DNA from: UMGS363 sp051881815
GTDB lineage: Bacteria > Bacillota > Clostridia > Oscillospirales > Ruminococcaceae
Assembly: GCA_051881815.1 (NCBI GenBank)
Contig: JBJEQP010000090.1
Span: 1-64,000 of the forward strand
Length of the DNA: 64,000 nt
Direction of reading: 5' to 3'
The translations under genes were made by a program, and so were the position numbers. The notes under the pieces are model-generated. The model had not been told where the DNA came from and did not search any database. It saw only the letters and a program-made list of their open reading frames with translations. Position 1 is the stretch's first letter. Each line of letters begins with the position of its first letter. Shown here one piece after another: positions 23,546 through 32,174 of the stretch.

Positions 23546-24180
23546 CGGATACAGATATCCTAATCTGTACATTGACATCGCTGCTTTGCGGAATAGCTGC
23601 GGCGTTTACATATTCAAGGGACAAAGCTCATTCAAAGAGCCTTACTTCAACACTTGTGGTGCTTCCGATCCTGGTGCAGGCTGTGATAATGATGGTAAAC
23701 GGAAATCTCGGAGTCGGAGTGGCGGTCATGGGCGCGTTTTCGCTCATCCGTTTCCGTTCTGCGCAGGGAAATGCCAAGGATATCACCTTCATTTTTCTTG
23801 CAATGGCGGTGGGACTTGCAGCAGGTGTGGGCTTTGTGACCTTTGCCGCAGCAGTCACGGTTTTGCTCTGCGTTATCATTCTTATCTCAAATAAACTCAT
23901 TTTAAAAAAGTCATCGGAAAATGAGCGAATCCTGAAAATAAATATTCCCGAAGACCTCGATTATACGGGGGTTTTTGATGATATTTTAAGCGAATACACC
24001 TCAAAAAACGAGCTTTTGAGTGTGAAAACGGTTAATTTGGGCACAATGTTTGAGCTTAAATACAACATCACGCTAAAGGACGCTTCGCTTGAAAAGAAAA
24101 TGATCGATGCGATACGCTGCAGAAACGGAAATCTGACCGTTGTCTGTGCAGTTGAGGAAAACAAAGAGATCGTGTTATAA
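23509..24180 (+). CDS. DUF4956-family membrane protein
   Basis: A 223-residue protein with about four N-terminal hydrophobic segments, including the glycine-rich VNGNLGVGVAVMGAFSLIRFRSAQGN near residues 64-90, typical of DUF4956. A soluble C-terminal domain of about 85 residues follows (starting near KLILKKSSENERIL). RBS AAAGGGAG. CotH, VTC and DUF4956 genes recur together in many Firmicutes, which suggests a joint membrane function around polyphosphate or a surface polymer, but no function is proven. Confidence 0.85.
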   Translation: MFGSIFNTAVGMTDTDILICTLTSLLCGIAAAFTYSRDKAHSKSLTSTLVVLPILVQAVIMMVNGNLGVGVAVMGAFSLIRFRSAQGNAKDITFIFLAMAVGLAAGVGFVTFAAAVTVLLCVIILISNKLILKKSSENERILKINIPEDLDYTGVFDDILSEYTSKNELLSVKTVNLGTMFELKYNITLKDASLEKKMIDAIRCRNGNLTVVCAVEENKEIVL

Positions 24181-24185
24181 TTCTA

Positions 24186-24346
24186 ATACTAAATTCAAAT
24201 CAACCTATAGACAAATACGACAGCTATAATTACGTCACTCGGCGTCAAGCTCCCTTGAAAGGCGGCAAGCCTGTCTGCGGTCGCTTTTCTTGATTGACGT
24301 AATTCTATCTGCCGTTCTTGTCTATAGAACGATTTGAATTTAGTAT
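24186..24346. repeat. Palindromic element, 160-bp family
   Basis: The ends ATACTAAATTCAAATC and GATTTGAATTTAGTAT are perfectly complementary, yet differ from the 2492 and 11137 copies. The core GCGTCAAGCTCCCTTGAAAGGCGGCAAGCC is shared. The inner arms ATTACGTCA/TGACGTAAT are copy-specific and also paired. Confidence 0.85.
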
Positions 24347-24353
24347 AAAAAAG

Positions 24354-24415
24354 AACGGCGCAATTCACTTTGCAGATATTTATAGTCTGCGTTTTTGTGA
24401 ATTGCGCCGTTTTGT
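24354..24415. terminator. Bidirectional hairpin terminator with GCGCAATTCAC arms
   Basis: A 15-bp perfect stem AACGGCGCAATTCAC/GTGAATTGCGCCGTT sits between convergent genes and is flanked by A and T runs. The same arm sequence is found at 38186 and 45083. Confidence 0.8.
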
Positions 24416-24433
24416 TTATATGTTTATATTATG

Positions 24434-25789
24434 TTAATCAACTTCAATGCTGTAAATGTGGAGATTGTTTTTGTTCTCTCCGCTGTACTTGTTTGCTGCC
24501 CAGTAAACCTTGCCGTCAACATATACAGGCATACGGCAGGGATTAAGCTCGGCATCGGCGGAGAACTGCTTCGGCTTTGAGATGATGCTGCCGTTTTTGT
24601 CAAGCACCATGTAATAAACGCCGCAGTATTTGCCGTATTTTCCCGAGGTATCGTAAAGCTCGTAAAGGATGACGATGTTTCCGCCGTCAGTCGATACAGC
24701 CTGTGGGTTGGAGATGCGCTTGTCCGTGTAATCGGTGAGCCATTTAACGCCGTAGTCCTTGACGTTTTCGGTGCCGTTGTTGCCGCCTATGCCGCTTCTG
24801 TCGCCCGATGTGACATACGCAGATGAGCTGTTAAGAGAAGCAGTCGGGTCAAAGATCTGTATAAAGAGCTGCTCCTTTTCATTTTTTGCAGCCGAACTGA
24901 GCGATTTTACCGATGTTCCGATCAAAGCGGCATATTTGTCGTTCAGCGAAACAAGACCGCCCATGTGTGCAAAGTTGTTGTTTACGGTGAACATATCGTA
25001 TCTGTCAAATGCGCCCTTTTCGATCCAGAAATGGAAGATATCGTATGAATCCTTGCCTAAGAGATTTACGGAGAAAGCTCTGTTGTAGCAGTCGCCTTCG
25101 CTTGCAAGCACAAAGGAATCCTTGAAGGGAATTACTCTCTGTGCGAATGAGTGCGAGTTGTAGTTTATTCCCGAAGAAACCTTGCTCATAGTGTTGATGT
25201 TTACCGCAAAAACGGAGTTGCTCTGATGACCGCTGTACATTTCACGGGCATAGTTCACGCAGAGGATATCGCCGTTGATAGCAGCGTCACAGTTGCCGGC
25301 GTCGAACGGGATCTTTGTGTTGAAGCTGCTGTCATAATAGGAAGCAAGGCTTGCGCTGCCGTTGTCGCCGACAGTCTTTATGTGCTTGCCGCTGCTGTCG
25401 TACTTGGAAATGAATACAGTCTGCCGGGATGTGTTGTTTGAATTGTTCTTTTCGCCTGTGATGAGGTAGTAGTTTCCCTTTTTGTCGCAGAGAACGTTGC
25501 CGAAAATAGGATGCTTCTTTTCAAGCTTGACTTTTTTCTTGTATGCTGCAGTGCCGTTTGTCCTGACAACGGTAACATACTTGCTTCCGTCATAAGCAAA
25601 GCTGAATTTTCCGTTTGAGCCGATGAACTGTGCGACATTTGATGTTCCGTCCCAGTTTATGTACTGGTCGGAGGTGACAGTCACCTGCGATGAAGTCTTT
25701 TTCGTTTTCTCGGTATAGGCAGAAGCTCCTATGACCGCAAAATTCGCTGCGAGCGCTGCGCAGACGAGCAAAGAAATGATTTTTTTCAT
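24434..25789 (-). CDS. Secreted protein of unknown function
   Basis: A 451-residue exported protein. A Sec signal peptide (KKIISLLVCAALAANF, cleavage probably near ASAYT) is followed by a Tyr/Asn/Ser-rich extracellular domain with no lipobox, transmembrane helix or anchor. Repeated short strand-turn stretches such as DKKGNYYLITGEKN, KYDSSGKHIKTVGDNG and LDKNGSIISKP look like beta-propeller blades. That fold is inferred and no family is recognised. The start has GGGGGATC upstream, and a consensus promoter lies at 25820-25848. It is monocistronic, ending at the shared terminator at 24354. Confidence 0.8.
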   Translation of the reverse strand: MKKIISLLVCAALAANFAVIGASAYTEKTKKTSSQVTVTSDQYINWDGTSNVAQFIGSNGKFSFAYDGSKYVTVVRTNGTAAYKKKVKLEKKHPIFGNVLCDKKGNYYLITGEKNNSNNTSRQTVFISKYDSSGKHIKTVGDNGSASLASYYDSSFNTKIPFDAGNCDAAINGDILCVNYAREMYSGHQSNSVFAVNINTMSKVSSGINYNSHSFAQRVIPFKDSFVLASEGDCYNRAFSVNLLGKDSYDIFHFWIEKGAFDRYDMFTVNNNFAHMGGLVSLNDKYAALIGTSVKSLSSAAKNEKEQLFIQIFDPTASLNSSSAYVTSGDRSGIGGNNGTENVKDYGVKWLTDYTDKRISNPQAVSTDGGNIVILYELYDTSGKYGKYCGVYYMVLDKNGSIISKPKQFSADAELNPCRMPVYVDGKVYWAANKYSGENKNNLHIYSIEVD

Positions 25790-25819
25790 GGTGATCCCCC
25801 TAATAAATTTTTCCTTTTT

Positions 25820-25848
25820 ATTATATTACAAATAGTCCTAAAAATCAA
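25820..25848 (-). promoter_or_regulatory. Promoter of the secreted protein gene
   Basis: On the minus strand TTGATT (plus 25843-25848) and TATAAT (plus 25820-25825) are 17 bp apart. Confidence 0.75.
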
Positions 25849-25896
25849 GACCCTTCATATAAATGCGTAAAAGAGTGTGCAATTTTCCGAAATCTC

Positions 25897-25925
25897 TTGA
25901 TTTTTACTTAAAATTGTGATATACT
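25897..25925 (+). promoter_or_regulatory. Promoter of the GGDEF membrane protein gene
   Basis: TTGATT (25897-25902) and TATACT (25920-25925) are 17 bp apart. It is divergent from the promoter at 25820, leaving about 50 bp between the -35 boxes. Confidence 0.7.
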
Positions 25926-26031
25926 TATTTGTATTGAAATTAATAGATTTGTTACAGTTATTTAAGAAAACAATTTGATTATTAACAGCCAAATTTCTTT
26001 TGAGTTATAATAATTATAGGAGTTGGATGTC

Positions 26032-27189
26032 TTGTCGGTTATCCTTACATTAAGAGAGGAAATAGTGTGCCTGCTTGTCCTCATTTTTCTTTTGAGCTAT
26101 CATTCTGTCTATGAGAATAAAGACGAAAACAATGACGGAAAATCATCGTTCCTGAAGATCACTTTTTTCGCTGTCGGTCATCTGGCTTTTGATATTATTA
26201 CAGTCATAACCGTAAACAACCTCGATGTTGTTCCTCAAATAGTGAACAAGTGCCTCCACATTGCTTTCTTCGGGTTCGGCGTTTTGTTTATTGCGGAGTT
26301 TCTGGATTATGTTATCAAGCTTACAATGTCCTATAAGCTCCTGCATCAATATCGGCGTATAAAGTTTATTCCGGTACTTCTTTTGATACTGCTGTCATTC
26401 TTTTTGCCAATCGAATATGTTGAGGGCAGGGGAACAAACTACAGCTACGGACCGCTGCTTTTTGCCTGCTACGGTTTGTTTGCCGTTTACTGTCTGACAG
26501 CTATGACGCTTGCTTTGGTGAAATATAAAAGCCTTGATAAAAAGACTCGTCTTGGAATAATCCCTACCATTACGCTTATGTCCATTATGATAAGCTTGCA
26601 GGCGGTGATACCCGAGCTGCTCATGACGGGAGCAAGTGCCACCTTTGTCTGCATAGGTCTTTTCGTCACGGTAGATAATCCGGTTTCCGCGTATCTTGAA
26701 CAGGCATTGTGGGATAATGCAACAGGAGTCCGCAACAAAAACAGCTTTGAGAAGCAAATGGCTGCGTTTGAAAAGAAATACCGTAACAAAAATCTTAACA
26801 TTGGCTTTGTTGTCTGCGATATGAACGGACTGAAGCTAATTAACGACAATTACGGTCATGCCGAGGGCGACAAGCTGATAAAAGCTGCTGCCGAAAAACT
26901 GCTTGAAAATATGAAAAACGCATACAACGTTTACAGGATAGGCGGCGATGAGTTTGTCGTGATATATATTGCCCACAACGAAGATGAGGTCAGAGCGGAA
27001 ATTGAAAACGTCCGTGCCGCCTGCGATAAGTACAAGGACAGTCCCATAAAGCTCAGTATCGCTATGGGTTACGCTTCGGGAAGCTGTACCTCTTCGGAGT
27101 TTATGGATATTTACAAACAGGCAGACGCTCTTATGTATGAGAACAAGTCGGAGATAAAAAAGCTTCATCCCGAATTCTGCAGATCGTGA
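26032..27189 (+). CDS. Membrane-bound diguanylate cyclase (GGDEF)
   Basis: A roughly 385-residue protein with six or seven hydrophobic segments in the first 215 residues. A GGDEF domain follows: NIGFVVCDMNGLKLINDNYG, then the intact active site RIGGDEFVVIY near residue 310. It should make c-di-GMP from GTP at the inner membrane face. TTG 26032 is preferred, since AGGAG lies 9 bases upstream. The in-frame TTG at 26023 directly abuts that site. No EAL or I-site arginine motif is obvious. It has its own promoter and terminator, so it is monocistronic. Confidence 0.87.
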   Translation: MSVILTLREEIVCLLVLIFLLSYHSVYENKDENNDGKSSFLKITFFAVGHLAFDIITVITVNNLDVVPQIVNKCLHIAFFGFGVLFIAEFLDYVIKLTMSYKLLHQYRRIKFIPVLLLILLSFFLPIEYVEGRGTNYSYGPLLFACYGLFAVYCLTAMTLALVKYKSLDKKTRLGIIPTITLMSIMISLQAVIPELLMTGASATFVCIGLFVTVDNPVSAYLEQALWDNATGVRNKNSFEKQMAAFEKKYRNKNLNIGFVVCDMNGLKLINDNYGHAEGDKLIKAAAEKLLENMKNAYNVYRIGGDEFVVIYIAHNEDEVRAEIENVRAACDKYKDSPIKLSIAMGYASGSCTSSEFMDIYKQADALMYENKSEIKKLHPEFCRS

Positions 27190-27207
27190 CATATATCAGA
27201 AAAAATT

Positions 27208-27245
27208 AAACGAGCAGGAGATAAATTTTTCCTGCTCGTTTTGAT
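27208..27245 (+). terminator. Terminator after the GGDEF gene
   Basis: The perfect stem AACGAGCAGGA/TCCTGCTCGTT is followed by TTGAT, 19 bp past the stop codon. Confidence 0.85.
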
Positions 27246-27338
27246 ATCATCTTTAGTGGGTTTTTAGGTACGAGTGTCGTGGCAGTGTCGCAGTACCGGC
27301 TTTTTGCGCATTTGCTTTTATTTATTAAAGCAATAAAT

Positions 27339-27369
27339 AAACCTCGCAACTGACGTAGCTACGAGGTTT
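27339..27369 (-). terminator. Hairpin downstream of tRNA-Leu
   Basis: On the minus strand the stem AAACCTCG...CGAGGTTT is followed by ATTTATTG, 8 bp past the encoded CCA. It is a plausible terminator for the tRNA transcript. The T run is short. Confidence 0.55.
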
Positions 27370-27376
27370 GAGAGTT

Positions 27377-27460
27377 TGGTGCGGATAACAGGACTTGAAC
27401 CTGCACGTCTGGGACACCAGATCCTAAGTCTGGCGCGTCTGCCAATTCCGCCACATCCGC
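27377..27460 (-). tRNA. tRNA-Leu (anticodon UAG), CCA encoded
   Basis: Read on the minus strand, the acceptor arm GCGGATG pairs with the 3' sequence before A-CCA. The D-arm has GGCGGAATTGGCAGACG, the anticodon stem CCAGA/TCTGG encloses loop CTTAGGA (anticodon TAG), a long class II variable arm follows, and GTTCAAGTC forms the T-loop. The CCA end is encoded (plus TGG, 27377-27379). Confidence 0.95.
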
Positions 27461-27617
27461 ATTTTTTGCACAAATCATATTATAGCATAAAAAAACACTT
27501 CGGTCAACCTTTTTGAGAATTTTTATTTGTTGTTTTTGCAGAAAAAGCGATCATTCTATTTTAACTGCTTAAAATCATTGCCAAAAGTTTCAGAATTCTT
27601 ACAAAAAGCAAAACCCC

Positions 27618-27646
27618 TTGAAAATATTTTGCTGATGTGCTATAAT
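27618..27646 (+). promoter_or_regulatory. Promoter of the VanY-like carboxypeptidase gene
   Basis: TTGAAA (27618-27623) and TATAAT (27641-27646) have a 17-bp spacer, 39 bp before the start codon. Confidence 0.75.
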
Positions 27647-27684
27647 TTCGTTAGAATAAGAATATACTGGAAAGGAAAAGAAAA

Positions 27685-28611
27685 ATGGCACAGCAGAAAA
27701 AACGCAGGAAGAAAAAGATCAGCAGACAGGCACTCATCCTGCGGTGGATATTGATAATAATTCTTGTCCTCCTTGTGTGGCTTGCGGTCAGGAAGATCGC
27801 TTCGGCATTCAAAAAGGTCGATGATTCCGCAGATGTTACAACTATTTCATCGGAAAGCATTTCGCAGACAGAGGGAGCTTCCGATGATATGAGCATTAAT
27901 ATCGATGGAGAGTCGGGAGGCATCATAATAGGAACGGGGGATGAAATGGAAGAAACAACAGCTTCGCAGCAGGAAGACATCGACAATGCGTGGGCAATGT
28001 TTCTCGTGAACAACAATAATCCGCTCCCCGAGGACTACGACAAGCGCATAACCGTCAAGAAGGTCTACTCGAACGGCGACCGTGATTTCGAGTTTGACGA
28101 ACGTGCGGCAGACTACCTTATAAATATGTTTGCTGCGGCGAAAAAGGACGGAATAAACCTTACGGTGAATTCGTCTTACCGTACGATCGAGTACCAGCAG
28201 TTCAACTTTGACCGAAGCGTTCAGCAGCGTGTCAATAACGGTATGAGCTACGAAGAAGCGGTTCTTGATACCGAAAAAGAGGTGGCTTATCCCGGAAAAA
28301 GCGAGCATAACGCAGGTCTTTCGGCGGATATCTTCTCCGATGAATATGTAAGCTTTGACGATGACGGCTTCAAGAATACGAAAGCATACGCATGGCTGAT
28401 GGAAAATGCCGCAGATTACGGATTCATCCTTCGTTATCCCGAGGGAAAGGAAGATGAAACGGGCATAATCTATGAACCGTGGCATTATCGCTTTGTCGGC
28501 GTCTACTATGCGCATAAGGTCAAGGAAAGCGGACTTTGCCTTGAAGAATACTTTGAGGAAAACGGCTGGCTTGACGAAAACGGCACAGCTGTAAAAATGA
28601 AAGCAGAATAA
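27685..28611 (+). CDS. D-alanyl-D-alanine carboxypeptidase, VanY family, membrane anchored
   Basis: A 308-residue Zn peptidase of the VanY/peptidase M15B type. After a very basic N-terminus (KKRRKKKISRQ) there is one transmembrane helix (about residues 20-38), an acidic Ser/Thr linker, and the catalytic domain from about residue 130. Motifs are SSYRTIEYQQ, the Zn motif SEHNAGLSADIF (H and D ligands) near 213, and the second ligand site EPWHYR near 265. It would trim D-Ala from peptidoglycan stem peptides outside the membrane. RBS GGAAAGGAAAAG. It has its own promoter and terminator. Confidence 0.9.
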   Translation: MAQQKKRRKKKISRQALILRWILIIILVLLVWLAVRKIASAFKKVDDSADVTTISSESISQTEGASDDMSINIDGESGGIIIGTGDEMEETTASQQEDIDNAWAMFLVNNNNPLPEDYDKRITVKKVYSNGDRDFEFDERAADYLINMFAAAKKDGINLTVNSSYRTIEYQQFNFDRSVQQRVNNGMSYEEAVLDTEKEVAYPGKSEHNAGLSADIFSDEYVSFDDDGFKNTKAYAWLMENAADYGFILRYPEGKEDETGIIYEPWHYRFVGVYYAHKVKESGLCLEEYFEENGWLDENGTAVKMKAE

Positions 28612-28616
28612 AAAAT

Positions 28617-28660
28617 CAGACTTCCTGCCGTTTTCGGACGGTAAGGAAGCCTGTTTTTTT
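28617..28660 (+). terminator. Terminator after the VanY-like gene
   Basis: Interrupted stem CAGACTTCC/GGAAGCCTG, with an inner stem CCG/CGG, followed by TTTTTTT. Its T run is on the plus strand, 6 bp past the stop. It also lies just past the convergent btuD gene. Confidence 0.8.
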
Positions 28661-28670
28661 ATGTGGAAAA

Positions 28671-29426
28671 TCATTCCCATTTACGAAGCGTTTTTCGCAT
28701 ATATTCTCTGATGTCAAAGCCGTAGATATCATTGAGCTTTTCCGAGCGGCAGACATTTTTCGCTGAATCAAGGAGCTCCGTTCTGCCCTCGTTCATCACC
28801 ATTATCCTGTCCGAAAGCTCGGCGGCAAGGTTGAGGTCGTGGAAGACTCCGACAACGCTTTTTCCGCTTGCCGACCAGCTTTTCAGCATTTCAATAAGCT
28901 CGATCTGACGTTTAAGGTCAAGATGATTTGCAGGCTCGTCAAGGAAGATTATCTTCGGCTCCTGTGCAAACGCTCTTGCAAGAAGCACTCGCTGGAGCTG
29001 ACCGCCCGAAAGCTCGGTTATAACATTGTCGGCAATGCGGAGCGTATCTGTTTTTTTCATATATTCCTCTGCGGCGGCTTCGTCCGACCTGTCCGAGCCG
29101 AAGCCCTTGCTTTTGGCATATCTGCCGAGCGCTACCGTTTCACGGACTGTAAAATCGCTGTATTCTCCGCCTGCGCCCGTCTGCGAAAGGAGAGCCGCAT
29201 TCATCGAAAGCTCTTCCCGTGACATTGAACGTATCTCTTTCCCGTCAATCAAGGCGTTTCCGCCCGTGTAGGGGATTATTCCGCACAAAGCACGGAGCAG
29301 CGTTGTTTTTCCGCAGCCGTTCGGTCCTGTTACGGCAAGTATCTCGCCGTCGTTGACGCAGAAGCTCACATCTTTTACGATCGTGTTTTTTCCATAGCCG
29401 CAGGAAAGATTTTTTACTTCAAGCAT
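28671..29426 (-). CDS. btuD: Cobalamin ABC importer ATP-binding protein
   Basis: A 251-residue ATPase. Walker A GPNGCGKTT is near residue 36, signature LSGGQLQR is near 138, Walker B IIFLDEPANHLD is near 158, and the switch histidine is in VFHDLNLA. ATG 29426 is chosen since GTGAGG lies 6 bases upstream. An alternative ATG at 29438 overlaps the permease stop. It is the third gene of a minus-strand operon with binding protein and permease. The assignment to cobalamin rests on the riboswitch upstream of the operon (31757-31957). Confidence 0.87.
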   Translation of the reverse strand: MLEVKNLSCGYGKNTIVKDVSFCVNDGEILAVTGPNGCGKTTLLRALCGIIPYTGGNALIDGKEIRSMSREELSMNAALLSQTGAGGEYSDFTVRETVALGRYAKSKGFGSDRSDEAAAEEYMKKTDTLRIADNVITELSGGQLQRVLLARAFAQEPKIIFLDEPANHLDLKRQIELIEMLKSWSASGKSVVGVFHDLNLAAELSDRIMVMNEGRTELLDSAKNVCRSEKLNDIYGFDIREYMRKTLRKWE

Positions 29427-29434
29427 TGGCAGCC

Positions 29435-30454
29435 TCACTTTCTTCTCTTAAAGAAAACAGCGGCGAAAAACGGTGCTCCGATAAGCGAAGTTATAACTCC
29501 GACCGGAAGCTCATTCGGAACGGCAAGCGTTCTTGCGGCAACATCGCAGACCGTCATAAACGAGCCGCCTATAAGAGCTGTCATCGGCAGAAGAAGCTGG
29601 TGCTTCGGCCCGAATATCTTTCTTGTTATGTGCGGTGCGATGAGGTCAACGAAGCCGATGACTCCTGCGAATGCGACAGCCGTTCCCGAAAGTACGGACG
29701 CCAGCACAAGGAGTACTGTTTTTGCGGTGGAAGTGTTCACGCCTATCGACATTGCCTGCTCATCGCCGAAGGTGAGCAGGTCGAGCTGCCGTGATTTAAG
29801 CATGAAAACCGTGAAGCATACGGCAAAAACAGCAAGCAGAACTGCGGAATAACCAAAACCTCTTCCTGCGAAGCTGCCGTTCTGCCATTTCATAAGCTGA
29901 CGGTATTTTTCGTCCGAGTATGTTGCCATAAGGTTGACTGCTGCGCTTATAAAAAGCGAAAGCACCATTCCCGTAAGTACCACCGTGCTGCTTTGAAGAC
30001 TTCGGTCAAGCCTTCGTGCGAACGCAATCATTACAAACATTGATGCAACTGCGAAAGCTGCACCGCCGACAGCGACCGAGTAGTTCCCGAACAGCGTTAT
30101 TCCCGTAACGATGACAATGCTCGCTCCGAGTGAAGCGCCGCTCGATGTTCCGAGAGTGAAAGGCGAAGCAAGCGGATTGCGCAGCACCGACTGAACGGCC
30201 GCACCGCTGACGGAAAACGCCGCTCCGACAATGAATCCCAGCACCACTCTCGGAAGTCTTATCCCTGCGATTATGCTGACCTCGCCTTCAGTAACATCAC
30301 TTGGCAAAGGCGCATTGAAGAAAGCATTTTTTATTGCGGCAATAATATGAAGCGGCGATACTGTAACGCTTCCAAAGCATATTCCTATGACAATGGAAGC
30401 GATGGCACAGATCATCACCGCCGATATTTTTGCTGTTGTGCCGAGCCTTTTCAA
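29435..30454 (-). CDS. btuC: Cobalamin ABC importer permease, FecCD family
   Basis: A 339-residue membrane subunit with about ten helices. The FecCD motif RLPRVVLGFIVGAAFSVSGA is near residue 67, NPLASPFTLGTSSGA near 95, and the ATPase-contacting GVIGFVDLIAPHITRKIFG near 270. The start is TTG at 30454, overlapping the binding-protein stop (TTGA), with no clear ribosome site of its own. Expression is probably by translational coupling. It is only moderately similar to the other FecCD permease in this window. Confidence 0.88.
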   Translation of the reverse strand: MKRLGTTAKISAVMICAIASIVIGICFGSVTVSPLHIIAAIKNAFFNAPLPSDVTEGEVSIIAGIRLPRVVLGFIVGAAFSVSGAAVQSVLRNPLASPFTLGTSSGASLGASIVIVTGITLFGNYSVAVGGAAFAVASMFVMIAFARRLDRSLQSSTVVLTGMVLSLFISAAVNLMATYSDEKYRQLMKWQNGSFAGRGFGYSAVLLAVFAVCFTVFMLKSRQLDLLTFGDEQAMSIGVNTSTAKTVLLVLASVLSGTAVAFAGVIGFVDLIAPHITRKIFGPKHQLLLPMTALIGGSFMTVCDVAARTLAVPNELPVGVITSLIGAPFFAAVFFKRRK

Positions 30455-31521
30455 GCTGCAAGGTCTGCTGCTGCGCAGACGTTAACGTTTGCGTTTTCAC
30501 CGTAAACATCGGGATAAATTGCGGATGCGATCTCGTTGATACCGTCAACGATGTGCTGCGAAGCACGGCTTGTTTCATTTGCTCCTACCTGATAAACTGC
30601 GCCGTTCTTTACAGCTGTGAGAACGTCCCAGCCTGCTCTTGCTGTGATCTCGTTGAAATCATAGCCGTCATAAGCAACGCTTGTGATGATAACATCGGGG
30701 TTTCCTGCGATAACTGTTTCATCGGAGTTGGAGAGCCAGCCGCTTTCACTGCCGTAGATGTTTTCTGCGCCGACAAGCTCGATGATCTCGTTGAGGAACG
30801 TGCCGCTGCCTGTTGTGTAAAGGTAGGGAGCTGCGCTGATCTCAAAGTAAACGGACTTCTTTTCGGTGATGTTTGCAGCTTTTGCGGAGATGTCGCTGAT
30901 GCAGCTGTCAATAGTGCTGATAAGCTCTGCGCCCTTGTCGGAAGTGCGTGTGTAGGCTGCGAGGAAAGCGATATCGTCCTTGATTCCGTCAAGAGAAACC
31001 GCAGATGGGATGTAAACAACATTGGTTCCTGCTGCTTTAAGATCGGCATAAGGGTCTGCTGTACCGGTTTCGGAGATGCCGTTGATAATGATAACATCGG
31101 GAGCAAGAGCAACGAGCTCTTCTGTGTTGAGGTTGTAGAAATCAAGTGTGCAGACAGACGGATCAATTCCTTCAACGTCAGCGGAGTAGATATCGGCTGC
31201 GATGATCTTGTCTGCAAGTCCGAGTCCTGTGAGAATCTCTGTAACGGACGGAGCAGCGGAAATGATGCTGTTTATCTCTGCAGGAACATCCACGAGGTTG
31301 CCCTCACGGTCGAAAACAGAATCAGCGTTTGCAGCTTCCGATTCTGCAGTCGTTTCTTCGGTTTCGAGTTCTGTTTCGATAACCTCTGTTTCGGCAGGCT
31401 CGGTGATCTCGGAGGTTGTGATCTCTCCGCCGTCGGGAGTGGAGTTTGCATTTCCGCAGGCGGTCATTGCCAATGCAAGAATTCCTGCGAGTGCGAGTGA
31501 TAAGAGCTTTGACTTTTTCAT
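30451..31521 (-). CDS. btuF: Cobalamin-binding lipoprotein
   Basis: A 356-residue BtuF/FecB-type binding protein. Its signal peptide has lipobox MTAC (near residue 20), then a Thr/Glu-rich linker, then the periplasmic-binding fold (SIISAAPSVTEILTGLGLADK, typical of BtuF, near residue 75). ATG 31521 is chosen with AAGGAAG upstream. Longer in-frame starts up to 31617 lie in the leader RNA. It is preceded by a cobalamin riboswitch, so expression should fall when cobalamin is plentiful. It is anchored on the cell surface. Confidence 0.87.
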   Translation of the reverse strand: MKKSKLLSLALAGILALAMTACGNANSTPDGGEITTSEITEPAETEVIETELETEETTAESEAANADSVFDREGNLVDVPAEINSIISAAPSVTEILTGLGLADKIIAADIYSADVEGIDPSVCTLDFYNLNTEELVALAPDVIIINGISETGTADPYADLKAAGTNVVYIPSAVSLDGIKDDIAFLAAYTRTSDKGAELISTIDSCISDISAKAANITEKKSVYFEISAAPYLYTTGSGTFLNEIIELVGAENIYGSESGWLSNSDETVIAGNPDVIITSVAYDGYDFNEITARAGWDVLTAVKNGAVYQVGANETSRASQHIVDGINEIASAIYPDVYGENANVNVCAAADLAA

Positions 31522-31756
31522 TTTAAAACTTCCTTTCTTCCAAAAGATACTTTTGGACATAAAAATTGCCGCAGTTGATCTTGCCCGAAAAAATGCAAAA
31601 TGACCGCAGCAAAGCAAGGAGTATCTGCCGTTCTTTTTTTTGAACCGAAACCCCTAAACAATGCACAAGCGTAACTCTTCAACCGTTCACTGCGGCGCGA
31701 CGCTCACCACGGATGATCTGCATAATTCAGACCGAGCCGAACCGAAAAAACGGATC

Positions 31757-31957
31757 GGCAGACAGCCGGGTATTCCGACTTTGACTTATCTTTTTTCAAA
31801 GAACAGAACGCAAGCCTTCCCACAAAATAATTTGCAGTGACATATTAAGAACCCTTTACGGTTTCCTTTGCGTCTGCATCGTCATTACGGCGGCAGGACC
31901 GTACAAAGGCAGAAATTTATATCCGCCTTATGACTTCCCCGAACTGTATCAAGCACA
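31757..31957 (-). promoter_or_regulatory. Cobalamin riboswitch aptamer
   Basis: Reading the minus strand, the core blocks occur in order: GTGCTTGATACAG, GGGGAAG, CGGTCCTGCCGCCGTAATGA, TGTCACTG, TGGGAAGGC, and the B12 box AGTCGGAATACCCGGC. In the B12 box a canonical A-U pair is replaced by G-C, which keeps the helix. About 235 nt of leader lie between the aptamer and btuF. The region contains several GC hairpins, but I cannot assign the terminator or sequestrator. The rest of the 650-bp gap (31958-32174) is AT-rich. Confidence 0.85.
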
Positions 31958-32174
31958 CATATCGTATTTTGTATGCTTTTGTGCAGCAATATTCAATTTT
32001 TATGATAAGAGTATATCACCGTTTTTACCGTTTGTCAATAAAAAAAGATACAAATTCGGTTAAATTTAAGAATTTTCAAAATTTTTTGTGCATTTAGGGT
32101 TTCAATTTGTAAAAAAGTGTGATATAATAAAATTGATTATTTAAACGTGCAATTTTTGAAAGGACGAACCGCAG

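Noticed and set aside
30430..31500. 356-codon plus-strand ORF rich in cysteine
   Set aside because: It lies entirely antisense to btuF, has no ribosome site, and its composition is explained by reading the reverse of a normal lipoprotein gene.
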